Shown here: in pieces, positions 1-6,490 of the stretch | How positions within the stretch are numbered: position 1 is the stretch's first letter | How the letters are laid out: each line of letters begins with the position of its first letter | DNA from: Proteiniphilum sp. | GTDB lineage: Bacteria > Bacteroidota > Bacteroidia > Bacteroidales > Dysgonomonadaceae | Assembly: GCA_016649795.1 (NCBI GenBank) | Contig: JAENWZ010000097.1 | Coordinates: 1-7,813, forward strand | Direction of reading: 5' to 3' | DNA length: 7,813 nt | Position numbers and translations under genes: made by a program | Notes under the pieces: generated by a model | Told to the model about the DNA's origin: nothing | The model's input: only the letters and a program-made list of their open reading frames with translations | Database searches by the model: none

Positions 1-780
1 CAGAAGCTGGCGCATATGCAGTACCTCTTCATCGAATTCCTCGATGCTCTCGGCGTCGTTGGACTCGAGCATGATCTTGTTATCGTCAGAGAACAGGATA
101 AAATGTTGAATCAGTATCTTCGCCGCTTCCTTCAACGCCTCCTTGGGTTGAATGGATCCATCGGTGATAATTTCAATAATCAGTTTTTCGTAATCGGTCT
201 TCTGTTCGATACGGTAATCCTCTATCTCGAACTTAACGTTTCGGATAGGAGTGAAGATGGAGTCAACAGCGATCAATTGCACATCGTCAGATGCGAGCAT
301 CTCCCTGTTCTCATCGGCCGGCGCATAACCGCGTCCTTTGTTGATAGTCAGCTCCATACGCAGATCAGCCTTTTTGTTCATACGACAGATCTCCAGCTCG
401 GGGTTCAGTACTTCGAAACCGGTCAGTAATTTACCAATATCTCCGGCCTTAAACACTTCCGTCCCCGAAATAGCGATGCTCACCTTTTCTGCTTCAAACT
501 CTTCTACAATCCTTTTGAATCGTACTTTCTTCAGATTCAGAATAATACCTGTAACATCTTCTATAATGCCCGGGATGGCAGCAAATTCATGCTCCACGCC
601 GTCTATCTTTACCGATGTAATAGCGAATCCTTCCAGTGACGACAGCAAAATACGGCGCAGGGCGTTACCTATGGTAATGCCATATCCGGGCTCCAGCGGG
701 CGGAACTCGAATTTGCCGGAGAATGCGTCCTCCTGCAACATGATTACTTTATCGGGTTTTTGGAATGCTAATATTGCCAT
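1..780 (-). CDS. rpoA: DNA-directed RNA polymerase subunit alpha (partial, C-terminal domain beyond the window)
   Basis: The alpha subunit dimerises and is the scaffold on which beta and beta' assemble; its separate C-terminal domain contacts upstream promoter DNA and activators. The reading frame is open from the ATG at 780 to the window edge, giving 260 residues of a protein that is usually about 330. The N-terminal domain is complete: the fold starts MAILAFQKPDKV, followed by the highly conserved dimerisation segment GYGITIGNALRRILLSS (residues 32-48) and the domain 2 region with IPGIIEDVTGIILNLK. The second half carries KGRGYAPADEN and the typical LIIEIITDGSIQPKEAL stretch. The sequence stops in the interdomain linker (EEFDEEVLHMRQLL), so the alpha-CTD is missing only because of the window boundary. 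The start is 4 bp after the rpsD stop codon, which suggests translational coupling; no Shine-Dalgarno is visible. Identification is certain. Confidence 0.98.
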   Translation of the reverse strand, partial: MAILAFQKPDKVIMLQEDAFSGKFEFRPLEPGYGITIGNALRRILLSSLEGFAITSVKIDGVEHEFAAIPGIIEDVTGIILNLKKVRFKRIVEEFEAEKVSIAISGTEVFKAGDIGKLLTGFEVLNPELEICRMNKKADLRMELTINKGRGYAPADENREMLASDDVQLIAVDSIFTPIRNVKFEIEDYRIEQKTDYEKLIIEIITDGSIQPKEALKEAAKILIQHFILFSDDNKIMLESNDAESIEEFDEEVLHMRQLL

Positions 781-784
781 GAAA

Positions 785-1393
785 TTATTGTTTAGAATAT
801 AATTCTACGATAAGTTGTTCTTTAATGCTTTCAGGGATGTCACTTCTTTCGGGTATATGCAACAGCTTACCGCTGAGCGTTGTCTTATCCCATTCCAGCC
901 AGGGGTACTTGCTGTGATTGAATCCGGAGAGTGCATTTGCAACCACTTCCATAGATTTTGATTTCTCTCTCACACCCACCACTTCGCCCGGTTTCACCGT
1001 GTAGGAAGCAATGTTGAGTACTTTTCCGTCCACTGTAATATGACGGTGCGATACCAGCTGGCGTGCTGCCGCTCTGGTAGGCGCGATACCCATACGGAAT
1101 ACCACATTGTCCAGGCGTGATTCGAGCAACTGCAGCAACACCTCACCGGTGATACCGCGGCTGCGCGATGCTCTATCGAAGGTAAGACGGAATTGTTTTT
1201 CCAGCAATCCGTAGGTATATTTTGCACGTTGTTTTTCGCGCAACTGAATACCATACTCCGATGTTTTTCTTCTACGTGAATTTCCGTGTTGTCCCGGGGG
1301 GTAGTTCTTTTTGGAGAGAACCTTGTCGGGACCGAAAATGGGCTCGCCAAATTTGCGGGCGATTCTTGATTTTGGACCAGTATATCTTGCCAT
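785..1393 (-). CDS. rpsD: 30S ribosomal protein S4
   Basis: S4 is a primary 16S rRNA binder that starts assembly of the 30S body; in several bacteria it also represses its own operon by binding mRNA. The product is 202 residues, a normal length. The N-terminus MARYTGPKSRIARK and the block YPPGQHG (about residues 31-37) are family hallmarks. The S4 RNA-binding domain lies at roughly 92-152, with SRLDNVVFRMG, RQLVSHRHITVDGK and the KPGEVVGVREKSK edge. The four cysteines that bind zinc in the C+ form are absent (KSRIARKFG at the first pair), so this is the zinc-free type. It is separated from rpsK by a structured 127-bp spacer, long for this operon, and is followed after 4 bp by rpoA. The ATG at 1393 gives the canonical N-terminus, though no Shine-Dalgarno precedes it. 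Identification is certain. Confidence 0.98.
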   Translation of the reverse strand: MARYTGPKSRIARKFGEPIFGPDKVLSKKNYPPGQHGNSRRRKTSEYGIQLREKQRAKYTYGLLEKQFRLTFDRASRSRGITGEVLLQLLESRLDNVVFRMGIAPTRAAARQLVSHRHITVDGKVLNIASYTVKPGEVVGVREKSKSMEVVANALSGFNHSKYPWLEWDKTTLSGKLLHIPERSDIPESIKEQLIVELYSKQ

Positions 1394-1520
1394 TGTTACA
1401 ATTTTAAACTATTACTGAAGCCTAAACTGTGCAGCCGCGATTACAGAGAAGTTGTGTTGTAATCAAAATCACAGCTCAAGTTTCAAGGTAAATGAAACTT
1501 AAATAATTATTTGATTCACA
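1394..1520 (-). promoter_or_regulatory. Structured rpsK-rpsD intergenic leader, candidate S4-responsive element
   Basis: This 127-bp spacer contains two clear inverted repeats in tandem. The first met by RNA polymerase is a perfect 8-bp stem, AAGTTTCA / TGAAACTT (1493-1500 with 1478-1485), closing a 7-nt loop. The second is a longer stem: outer arm CTGTG / CACAG (1470-1474 with 1427-1431, extendable by wobble pairs), an asymmetric internal loop, then GATTACA / TGTAATC (1458-1464 with 1439-1445) with a 12-nt apical loop. No U-tract follows either, so they do not look like terminators. The spacing directly before rpsD and the known habit of S4 of binding its own mRNA in E. coli and Bacillus make an autoregulatory leader plausible; that function is inference only. 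Confidence 0.45.
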
Positions 1521-1910
1521 TTAAACTTTTCTCACTTTCGGTGGGCGACAGCCGTTATGGGGCAGTGGCGTTACATCCACTATCTCTGTCACCTCGATAC
1601 CTGATCCGTGAATGGTTCTGATGGCCGACTCACGTCCGTTTCCGGGACCTTTCACATAAGCTTTCACCTTACGCAATCCCAGATCATAAGCTACTTTCGA
1701 GCAATCCTGTGCAACCATCTGCGCTGCATAGGGTGTGTTCTTTTTGGAACTTCTGAACCCCATCTTGCCGGCGGATGACCAGCTAATCACTTCACCATTC
1801 TCGTTGGTTAACGAGACAATGATGTTGTTGAATGATGAGGAGATGTGTGCCTGTCCCTGGGCACTCACTTTTACGTTTCTCTTTTTAGCTGCAACTGTTC
1901 TTTTTGCCAT
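1521..1910 (-). CDS. rpsK: 30S ribosomal protein S11
   Basis: S11 sits on the platform of the small subunit near the E site and helps form the mRNA exit path. The predicted protein is 129 residues, the usual size for the family. Recognisable blocks are the basic N-terminus MAKRTVAAKKRNVKV, the segment HISSSFNNIIVSLTNENGEVISWSSAG (about 22-48), GFRSSKKNTPYAAQ, the VKGPGNGRESAIR turn and the invariant C-terminal HNGCRPPKVRKV. The gene starts 11 bp after rpsM. AGAAGG lies just 4 bases ahead of the ATG, supporting this start. A long structured spacer separates it from rpsD downstream. Identification is certain. Confidence 0.98.
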   Translation of the reverse strand: MAKRTVAAKKRNVKVSAQGQAHISSSFNNIIVSLTNENGEVISWSSAGKMGFRSSKKNTPYAAQMVAQDCSKVAYDLGLRKVKAYVKGPGNGRESAIRTIHGSGIEVTEIVDVTPLPHNGCRPPKVRKV

Positions 1911-1914
1911 GTTA

Positions 1915-1920
1915 CCTTCT
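1915..1920 (-). promoter_or_regulatory. Shine-Dalgarno site of rpsK
   Basis: On the transcribed strand AGAAGG lies 4 bases before the rpsK ATG, in the 11-bp gap after rpsM. It is a good match to the anti-Shine-Dalgarno core but the spacing is short. It stands out because neighbours such as rpsM, rpmJ, infA, rpsD and rpoA have no such site. Confidence 0.55.
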
Positions 1921-1921
1921 G

Positions 1922-2302
1922 TTATTTAGTAGCTTTTTTCTTGTTAGCAACGGTTTTCTTTCTTCCCTTACGTGTACGGGCATTGTTCTTTGTACTTTGT
2001 CCACGTGTGGGTAAACCAATACGGTGACGAATGCCACGATAGCAACCGATATCCATCAATCGCTTGATGTTCGTCTGTACTTCCGAACGCAGATCACCCT
2101 CCACTTTAAATTCGTCGGTGATGATCTCACGAATACGGGCTGCCTGCTCGTCAGTCCAGTCCTTCACCTTGATATCTCTATCAACTTCTGCTTTTGCTAA
2201 AACTGTTTTAGCTGCACTGCGACCGATACCGTAAATATATGTGAGGGCTATTTCGCCTCTCTTGTTCTGCGGCAGATCGACACCTACAATTCTTATAGCC
2301 AT
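1922..2302 (-). CDS. rpsM: 30S ribosomal protein S13
   Basis: S13 lies at the top of the 30S head, contacts the P-site tRNA and forms the B1 bridges to the large subunit. The product has 126 residues, as expected. The N-terminal part starts MAIRIVGVDLPQNKRGEIALTYIYGIG and holds the helix-two-turn-helix fold; the conserved RGIRHRIGLPTRGQ block is followed by STKNNARTRKG and a lysine-rich tail (KKTVANKKKATK) that reaches towards the tRNA. The RGQSTKNNARTRKG form is typical of Bacteroidota. It starts 38 bp after rpmJ and ends 11 bp before rpsK, matching the alpha-operon order rpsM-rpsK-rpsD-rpoA. No Shine-Dalgarno is visible; the leader is A/T-rich. Identification is certain. Confidence 0.98.
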   Translation of the reverse strand: MAIRIVGVDLPQNKRGEIALTYIYGIGRSAAKTVLAKAEVDRDIKVKDWTDEQAARIREIITDEFKVEGDLRSEVQTNIKRLMDIGCYRGIRHRIGLPTRGQSTKNNARTRKGRKKTVANKKKATK

Positions 2303-2340
2303 ATATGTTTTTTATTATTTGATTACAATGAATACAACTA

Positions 2341-2457
2341 TTATCCCTGACGTTGTTTAAACTTAGGGTTCTTTTTATTGATAATGTATAAACGACCTTT
2401 CCTTCTAACTATCTTGCAATCGGCCGTACGTTTTTTGAGAGATGCTCTTACTTTCAT
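2341..2457 (-). CDS. rpmJ: 50S ribosomal protein L36 (zinc-free type)
   Basis: L36 is the smallest large-subunit protein and packs against 23S rRNA near the GTPase-associated region. This short frame encodes 38 residues starting MKVRASLKKRTADCKIVRRK and ending NKKNPKFKQRQG, colinear end to end with E. coli L36. The zinc ligands of the C+ form (Cys11, Cys14, Cys27, His33) are replaced here except Cys14: residue 11 is Thr, 27 is Asn and 33 is Phe, so it should not bind zinc. The gene lies between infA and rpsM, its standard place. The 89-bp spacer upstream contains a 7-base-period array. Identification is very secure despite the small size. Confidence 0.97.
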   Translation of the reverse strand: MKVRASLKKRTADCKIVRRKGRLYIINKKNPKFKQRQG

Positions 2458-2498
2458 AATATCTTGTTATTTTTTTCCAGTGATGCTTTAATTTCCAA

Positions 2499-2547
2499 GC
2501 TGACAGCTGATAGCTTATTGCTTATCGCTTACAGCCTATAGCCTAAT
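2499..2547. repeat. Degenerate heptamer array (7 units) between infA and rpmJ
   Basis: Read on the plus strand, seven consecutive 7-base units run without interruption: GCTGACA, GCTGATA, GCTTATT, GCTTATC, GCTTACA, GCCTATA, GCCTAAT. The consensus is GCYKAYN. The final base is the first base of the complement of the infA stop codon, so the array begins directly at the end of infA on the transcribed strand. Related units occur in the rpsN-rpsH gap. It fills most of the otherwise unexplained 89-bp spacer. No coding capacity was seen. Function is unknown. Confidence 0.75.
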
Positions 2548-2765
2548 TATTTATATCTGAACGAAATCCTCCCTTTCGAAAGGTCGTAAGGTGACATTTC
2601 CACTCTCACCCTGTCTCCAGGCAGTATTCGTATATAATGCATACGCATCTTACCCGAGATATGAGCGGTTATTTCATGTCCGTTTTCCAGTTCTACACGG
2701 AACATTGCATTCGATAATGCTTCGATAATGGTTCCGTCCTGTTCTATTGCTGCTTGTTTAGCCAT
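2547..2765 (-). CDS. infA: Translation initiation factor IF-1
   Basis: IF-1 binds the A site of the 30S subunit during initiation and helps IF-2 and IF-3 select the start codon. The 72-residue product is one S1-type OB fold, the normal length. Characteristic segments are the start MAKQAAIEQDGTIIEAL, the ENGHEITAHISGKMRMHYIRILPGDRV core and the end YDLSKGRISFRYK. The gene lies between map and rpmJ, the standard order in Bacteroidota and Firmicutes spc clusters. No Shine-Dalgarno is seen before the ATG. A 7-base repeat array begins directly at its stop codon. Identification is certain. Confidence 0.98.
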   Translation of the reverse strand: MAKQAAIEQDGTIIEALSNAMFRVELENGHEITAHISGKMRMHYIRILPGDRVRVEMSPYDLSKGRISFRYK

Positions 2766-2792
2766 TCAATTAATGCTTCGTTTTAGTTGTTG

Positions 2793-2806
2793 GTTTCAAG
2801 TGAAAC
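2793..2806. repeat. Short inverted repeat at the map stop codon
   Basis: GTTTCA and TGAAAC flank a 2-base spacer; the outer base of one arm belongs to the map TAG stop. The same half-sites with a longer loop form the first hairpin of the rpsD leader. It is short enough to be chance. Confidence 0.35.
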
Positions 2807-3585
2807 TAGACTGTTTCCTGAATAAATTCAAATGTTGATAGGATATCGGCCTTCCCGTTACGGATAGCGATGGTGTGCTCGAAATGTGCCGAAGGCTTGC
2901 GATCTTTGGTCCGCACTGTCCATCCGTCATTCTCGAAGATCACCTTCCGTCCACCCATGTTGATCATCGGCTCGATAGCGATGCACATCCCGTTCTTGAT
3001 GAGCGGGCCGATGCCGCGTCGTCCGTAGTTGGGCACCTCAGGTGCTTCGTGCATCTGCCGGCCAATACCGTGTCCAACCAGTTCGCGAACCACGGAGTAA
3101 CCGTTCGTTTCGCAATAAGACTGTATCGTTGATCCGATATCTCCTATTCTATTGTCCTCCATTGCCTGCCCTATACCTTTGTAAAGTGACTCTCTGGTCA
3201 CACGGAGAAGATCTTTCACCTCCTCCTTCACCTCACCCACACAAAAAGTGTAGGCCGAGTCGCCACAAAAGCCGTTCAGGTTGGTACCGCAATCAATCGA
3301 CACAACATCACCCTCATCAAGAGGCTTGCTGTTGGGAATGCCGTGTACCACATTTTCGTTGACGGAAGTACAAATAGAATTCGGGAAACCACCATATCCT
3401 AAAAAAGTGGGAATAGCACCGTGATCTCTGATAAACTGCTCCGCGATCCTGTCGAGCTCCAGCGTAGTGATCCCCGGTTTGATATGATGAGAGAGCTCTC
3501 CGAGCGTCATCCCTACCAAACGGTTCGCAGCACGCATGAATTCGATTTCTTCGTCGCTTTTAAGTATGATCCTGTTACTATTCAT
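2806..3585 (-). CDS. map: Methionine aminopeptidase, type I
   Basis: This cytoplasmic metalloenzyme removes the initiator methionine from new proteins with a small second residue. The product is 259 residues, the usual size for a bacterial type Ia enzyme without N-terminal extension. The pita-bread fold ligands are all present: Asp98 (in SIDCG), Asp109 (in CGDSAYTF), His172 (in GHGIG), Glu205 (in AIEPM) and Glu236 (in HFEHT), with the substrate-facing histidines His81 (VVHGIP) and His179 (QMHEAP). It should therefore be active. The gene lies between secY and infA, 15 bp after secY; adk, which sits between secY and map in Bacillus, is absent here. GGAG lies 5 bases before the ATG. The stop is TAG, unlike most neighbours. 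Identification is certain. Confidence 0.98.
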   Translation of the reverse strand: MNSNRIILKSDEEIEFMRAANRLVGMTLGELSHHIKPGITTLELDRIAEQFIRDHGAIPTFLGYGGFPNSICTSVNENVVHGIPNSKPLDEGDVVSIDCGTNLNGFCGDSAYTFCVGEVKEEVKDLLRVTRESLYKGIGQAMEDNRIGDIGSTIQSYCETNGYSVVRELVGHGIGRQMHEAPEVPNYGRRGIGPLIKNGMCIAIEPMINMGGRKVIFENDGWTVRTKDRKPSAHFEHTIAIRNGKADILSTFEFIQETV

Positions 3586-3590
3586 TTATT

Positions 3591-3594
3591 CTCC
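3591..3594 (-). promoter_or_regulatory. Shine-Dalgarno site of map
   Basis: The transcribed strand reads TTGGAG followed by 5 bases and the map ATG, in the 15-bp gap after secY. The placement supports the chosen start of map. Confidence 0.5.
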
Positions 3595-3600
3595 AAAACA

Positions 3601-4923
3601 TTAATAAGCGGCCACTGACCCTGTCCTGCCCTTAATCTTGGCTCCCGATTTGAGGAAACCGTCATAATGACGCATTAACAGGTGACTCTCAATCTGTTGC
3701 AGGGTATCGAGTACCACTCCAACAAGAATCAACAGCGATGTACCTCCAAAAAACTGGGCAAACTGGGAGTTGACTCCCATCAGTCCTGCAAAAGCAGGTA
3801 ATATAGCTACGATAGCCAGGAAGACAGAGCCGGGCAGTGTGATCCTCGACATGATCGTGTCGATATACTCAGCCGTTCTCTTTCCCGGTTTCACACCCGG
3901 AATAAATCCGTTGTTACGTTTCAGATCTTCCGCCATCTGCACCGGATTCACCGTGATCGCAGTGTAGAAGTAGGTGAAAGCAATAATCATCATCGCGAAG
4001 AGGAAGTTATACCAGAAGCTGGTGAAATCCATCAGCGATGCCAGGAAACCCCCACCCTCACCTGCAGTGAACTGCGCAAGGGTGATGGGAATAAACATGA
4101 TCGCCTGGGCAAAGATGATGGGCATTACGTTGGCAGCATTCACCTTCAGGGGGATATACTGTCTTACACCACCATACTGCTTGTTGCCTACAATACGCTT
4201 GGCATACTGTACAGGCACCTTACGGACACCCTGCACCAGCATGATCGCCGCTGCGGTCACAGCTGCCAGGAACAACAGCTCGATCAACAGAAGAATCAAT
4301 CCCCCCGGTGCATCAATCAGCCGATCGTACTCAGCCACCAGTGAATGGGGCAGACGGGCAATAATACCAATCAGGATGATGAATGAAATTCCGTTTCCGA
4401 TACCTTTATCTGTAATGCGTTCACCCAGCCAGAGCACGAACATGCTACCACCGGCAAGAATGATTGTCGAAGGCAACACCCAATCCCAAAAGCCACCGGG
4501 TATGGCATTCCCCACCGCTCCGTAGAGATAAGCGGGACCCTGCACCAGCAGGATGGCTACTGTGAGGTAACGCGTATACTGATTAATTTTCGTACGTCCA
4601 CTCTCGCCTTCACGCTGCATTTTCTGAAATGCAGGTACGGCAATACCCAGCAACTGCATCACGATGGAGGCAGAGATGTAGGGCATGATACCCAGGGCGA
4701 AGATGGATGCATTGGAAAAAGCACCCCCCGAGAACATATCGAGGAGGCTCAACAATCCGGTACTGGCATTTGACTGCAGCGCCACTAGTTGTTCAGGATT
4801 GATTCCCGGTATTACCACGAACGATCCGAACCGATAGATGGCTACAAAACCAATGGTGATAATAAGCCTCTGTCTGAGGTCTTCTATCTTCCATATATTT
4901 TTTACTGTTTGTACAAATCCCAT
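3601..4923 (-). CDS. secY: Preprotein translocase subunit SecY
   Basis: SecY forms the protein-conducting channel of the inner membrane with SecE and SecG; SecA or the ribosome drives substrates through it. The product is 440 residues with ten hydrophobic segments, roughly at 20-39, 68-92, 117-136, 149-167, 177-193, 207-231, 264-285, 304-325, 362-384 and 392-412. The plug region follows TM1 (TGLLSLLDMFSGGAF). TM2 carries ALGIMPYISASIVMQLL, and the loop before TM3 has REGESGRTKINQYTRYL, both strongly conserved. The cytosolic loop between TM8 and TM9 has NNGFIPGVKPGKRTAEYID; E. coli has Arg357 at the position of Lys345. The basic tail ends KIKGRTG. The ATG is 4 bp after the rplO stop, suggesting coupling. 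Identification is certain. Confidence 0.98.
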   Translation of the reverse strand: MGFVQTVKNIWKIEDLRQRLIITIGFVAIYRFGSFVVIPGINPEQLVALQSNASTGLLSLLDMFSGGAFSNASIFALGIMPYISASIVMQLLGIAVPAFQKMQREGESGRTKINQYTRYLTVAILLVQGPAYLYGAVGNAIPGGFWDWVLPSTIILAGGSMFVLWLGERITDKGIGNGISFIILIGIIARLPHSLVAEYDRLIDAPGGLILLLIELLFLAAVTAAAIMLVQGVRKVPVQYAKRIVGNKQYGGVRQYIPLKVNAANVMPIIFAQAIMFIPITLAQFTAGEGGGFLASLMDFTSFWYNFLFAMMIIAFTYFYTAITVNPVQMAEDLKRNNGFIPGVKPGKRTAEYIDTIMSRITLPGSVFLAIVAILPAFAGLMGVNSQFAQFFGGTSLLILVGVVLDTLQQIESHLLMRHYDGFLKSGAKIKGRTGSVAAY

Positions 4924-4927
4924 TTCC

Positions 4928-5374
4928 TTAGAGTTTTACTGCTGTTCCACCAGCAGTGGTGATGGCGTCTTCGGCTGTCTTGGAGAAAGCGTGTGCTTCC
5001 ACATCCAGTTTCGCCCTCAGCGTGCCTCTGCCCAGAATTTTTACCAGGTGTTTGCGCGCTACAAGTCCGGCACCTCTCAGCACTTCAAGATCGATCTTGG
5101 TGAGCTTTTGCGCGTCAGCAAGTTCCTGCAGTGTCTCAAGGTTGATCCCTTTGTATTCAACTCTGTTCAGTGGTTTGAACCCGAATTTGGGTACGCGACG
5201 CTGTAAAGGCATCTGCCCCCCTTCAAAACCAACCTTCTTTGAATAACCCGATCTTGATTTTTGTCCTTTATGTCCTCTGGTTGAAGTACCACCTTTACCT
5301 GAACCGGTACCACGACCGATTCTTTTGGTTGTATTGGTAGATCCAGCAGCGGGTTTTAAATTCGATAAATCCAT
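4928..5374 (-). CDS. rplO: 50S ribosomal protein L15
   Basis: L15 binds 23S rRNA late in assembly of the large subunit. The product is 148 residues, typical in length. The glycine- and lysine-rich N-terminal extension (GRGTGSGKGGTSTRGHKGQK, about 20-39) penetrates rRNA; it is followed by SRSGYSKKVGFEGGQMPLQRRVPKFGF, a family hallmark, and the globular C-terminal domain with LEVLRGAGLVARKHLVKILGRG. The gene sits in the classic rpmD-rplO-secY order, 33 bp after rpmD and 4 bp before secY. No Shine-Dalgarno precedes the ATG; the leader is A-rich. Identification is certain. Confidence 0.98.
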   Translation of the reverse strand: MDLSNLKPAAGSTNTTKRIGRGTGSGKGGTSTRGHKGQKSRSGYSKKVGFEGGQMPLQRRVPKFGFKPLNRVEYKGINLETLQELADAQKLTKIDLEVLRGAGLVARKHLVKILGRGTLRAKLDVEAHAFSKTAEDAITTAGGTAVKL

Positions 5375-5407
5375 TCTGTATATCTTTTTTTATCGTTTAT
5401 AACTTTA

Positions 5408-5584
5408 TTAATCTATTACCGTTACTAGATGATGTACTTTGTTGATAAGCCCTCTGATTGAAGGATTGTCTTCATGTTCCACCACACGGTTCATTTTGGT
5501 CAGTCCCAAAGCGTCCAACGTCAGCTTTTGATCTTTAGGAGCTCCGATTCTGCTTCTTGTCTGTTTAATTCTAATTTTAGCCAT
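5408..5584 (-). CDS. rpmD: 50S ribosomal protein L30
   Basis: L30 is a small alpha-beta protein of the large subunit. The frame encodes 58 residues, the normal size for bacterial L30. It begins MAKIRIKQTRSRIGAPKDQK, where most bacteria have the K-x-K/T-x-x-x-S-x-I-G pattern, and continues with LDALGLTKMNRVVEHEDNPS and IRGLINKVHHLVTV, matching the family from end to end. It lies between rpsE (16 bp upstream) and rplO (33 bp downstream), its standard place. AAGGAA is 6 bases before the ATG. Identification is very secure. Confidence 0.97.
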   Translation of the reverse strand: MAKIRIKQTRSRIGAPKDQKLTLDALGLTKMNRVVEHEDNPSIRGLINKVHHLVTVID

Positions 5585-5590
5585 TTCAGA

Positions 5591-5596
5591 TTCCTT
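5591..5596 (-). promoter_or_regulatory. Shine-Dalgarno site of rpmD
   Basis: AAGGAA on the transcribed strand lies 6 bases before the rpmD ATG within the 16-bp gap after rpsE. It supports the start of this short gene. Confidence 0.5.
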
Positions 5597-5600
5597 TTTA

Positions 5601-6119
5601 TTATCCGTTAAACACTTTATCCATACTTATACCTCTGTTCTGAGCCACCGTGAATGGATCTCTCAATTCTGTCAGCGCTTTTATGGTTGCTTTCACAAGG
5701 TTATGCGGGTTAGACGAGCCTTTCGATTTCGCCAGCACGTCGGTAACGCCTACACTCTCCAGTACGGCACGCATAGCACCCCCTGCCTTCACACCGGTAC
5801 CTGTTACGGCCGGCTTCAGAAACACCTCGGCACCACCGAAATGGGAAACCTGTACGTGAGGGATCGTTCCCTTGTATATGGGTACCTTTACCAGGTTCTT
5901 TTTCGCAGCTTCCACACCCTTGGCGATAGCCGTGGTTACTTCACCTGCTTTACCTAATCCCCAGCCTACGACACCATCTTCGTTGCCAACAACAACCATG
6001 GCGGCGAACGTGAATGTACGGCCTCCCTTGGTAACTTTGGTAGTACGATTAATAGCCACTAAACGGTCTTTTAACTCGATATCGTTTGTTGTTTTTACCT
6101 TCATATTTACTCCTGCCAT
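5601..6119 (-). CDS. rpsE: 30S ribosomal protein S5
   Basis: S5 is at the mRNA entry side of the 30S subunit and influences decoding accuracy; its N-terminal loop forms part of the spectinomycin site. The product is 172 residues. The double-stranded-RNA-binding-like N-terminal domain spans about 17-80 with NRTTKVTKGGRTFTF and VVGNEDGVVGWGLGKAGEV; the C-terminal domain has GTGVKAGGAMRAVLESVGVTDVLAKSKGSSNPHN. The KGGR of the spectinomycin loop is intact, so no resistance change is visible there. The MAGVNMKV start follows the common Bacteroidota N-terminus; Met6 is a possible but less likely alternative. It is 5 bp after rplR with no visible Shine-Dalgarno, which suggests coupling. Identification is certain. 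Confidence 0.98.
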   Translation of the reverse strand: MAGVNMKVKTTNDIELKDRLVAINRTTKVTKGGRTFTFAAMVVVGNEDGVVGWGLGKAGEVTTAIAKGVEAAKKNLVKVPIYKGTIPHVQVSHFGGAEVFLKPAVTGTGVKAGGAMRAVLESVGVTDVLAKSKGSSNPHNLVKATIKALTELRDPFTVAQNRGISMDKVFNG

Positions 6120-6124
6120 AATCG

Positions 6125-6469
6125 TTAAAATTTAAGCCCTCCTTTGCGGGCGGCATCAGCCAGTTCTTTAATACGTCCATGATACAAGTAACCGTTTCTG
6201 TCGAAAGCAACTTTTTCAATTCCTGCTTCCCGTGCGGTCTGTGCGATCAGCTCTCCTACCTTGGCGGCAATCTCTTTCTTGGGAAGTTTCTCTTCCAGCT
6301 TCAAAGAGGAGGCCGATGCCAGCGTTTTACCGGACAGGTCATCGATCACTTGAGCATATATCTGTTTGTTGCTCCTGAATACGGTAAGGCGCGGACACTC
6401 AGCGGTGCCGTTGATTTTGCCGCGTACACGAGCTTTTATTTTTAATCTTTTTTCGTTCTTCGTTATCAT
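6125..6469 (-). CDS. rplR: 50S ribosomal protein L18
   Basis: L18 binds 5S rRNA and, with L5 and L25-type proteins, anchors it in the central protuberance. The product is 114 residues, typical for bacteria. The basic N-terminus (ITKNEKRLKIKARVRGKING) is followed by PRLTVFRSNKQIYAQVIDD, and by the well-conserved C-terminus VAFDRNGYLYHGRIKELADAARKGGLKF. It lies between rplF (21 bp upstream) and rpsE (5 bp downstream), as in nearly all spc operons. No Shine-Dalgarno is seen before the ATG. Identification is certain. Confidence 0.98.
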   Translation of the reverse strand: MITKNEKRLKIKARVRGKINGTAECPRLTVFRSNKQIYAQVIDDLSGKTLASASSLKLEEKLPKKEIAAKVGELIAQTAREAGIEKVAFDRNGYLYHGRIKELADAARKGGLKF

Positions 6470-6490
6470 TGCGATTTCAGTTTACGTAAA

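Noticed and set aside
16..802. Plus-strand open frames opposite rpoA (for example 16-429 and 338-802).
   Set aside because: The minus strand encodes an unmistakable RpoA across the same DNA. The plus-strand translations have no family resemblance and are shadows.
994..1350. 118-codon minus-strand frame overlapping rpsD in another frame.
   Set aside because: It lies wholly inside the full-length S4 gene and has no recognisable protein features.
1461..1485. Possible Bacteroidota promoter upstream of rpsD, with TGATTTTG resembling the -7 element TAnnTTTG.
   Set aside because: The second position of the element is wrong, and no good TTTG lies at the required distance upstream. The bases are better explained as part of the hairpin.
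2499..2547. The heptamer arrays as a CRISPR array.
   Set aside because: The units are 7 bases, contiguous and diverged, with no spacers and no cas genes nearby.
3881..3900. Lys345 of SecY in place of the E. coli Arg357 as a functional defect.
   Set aside because: It is a conservative basic replacement in an otherwise intact loop, and as far as I recall it is common in Bacteroidota.
3974..4525. 183-codon plus-strand frame inside secY.
   Set aside because: It is antisense to the conserved SecY membrane segments, and its composition reflects the complement of hydrophobic codons. No promoter or ribosome site was seen.
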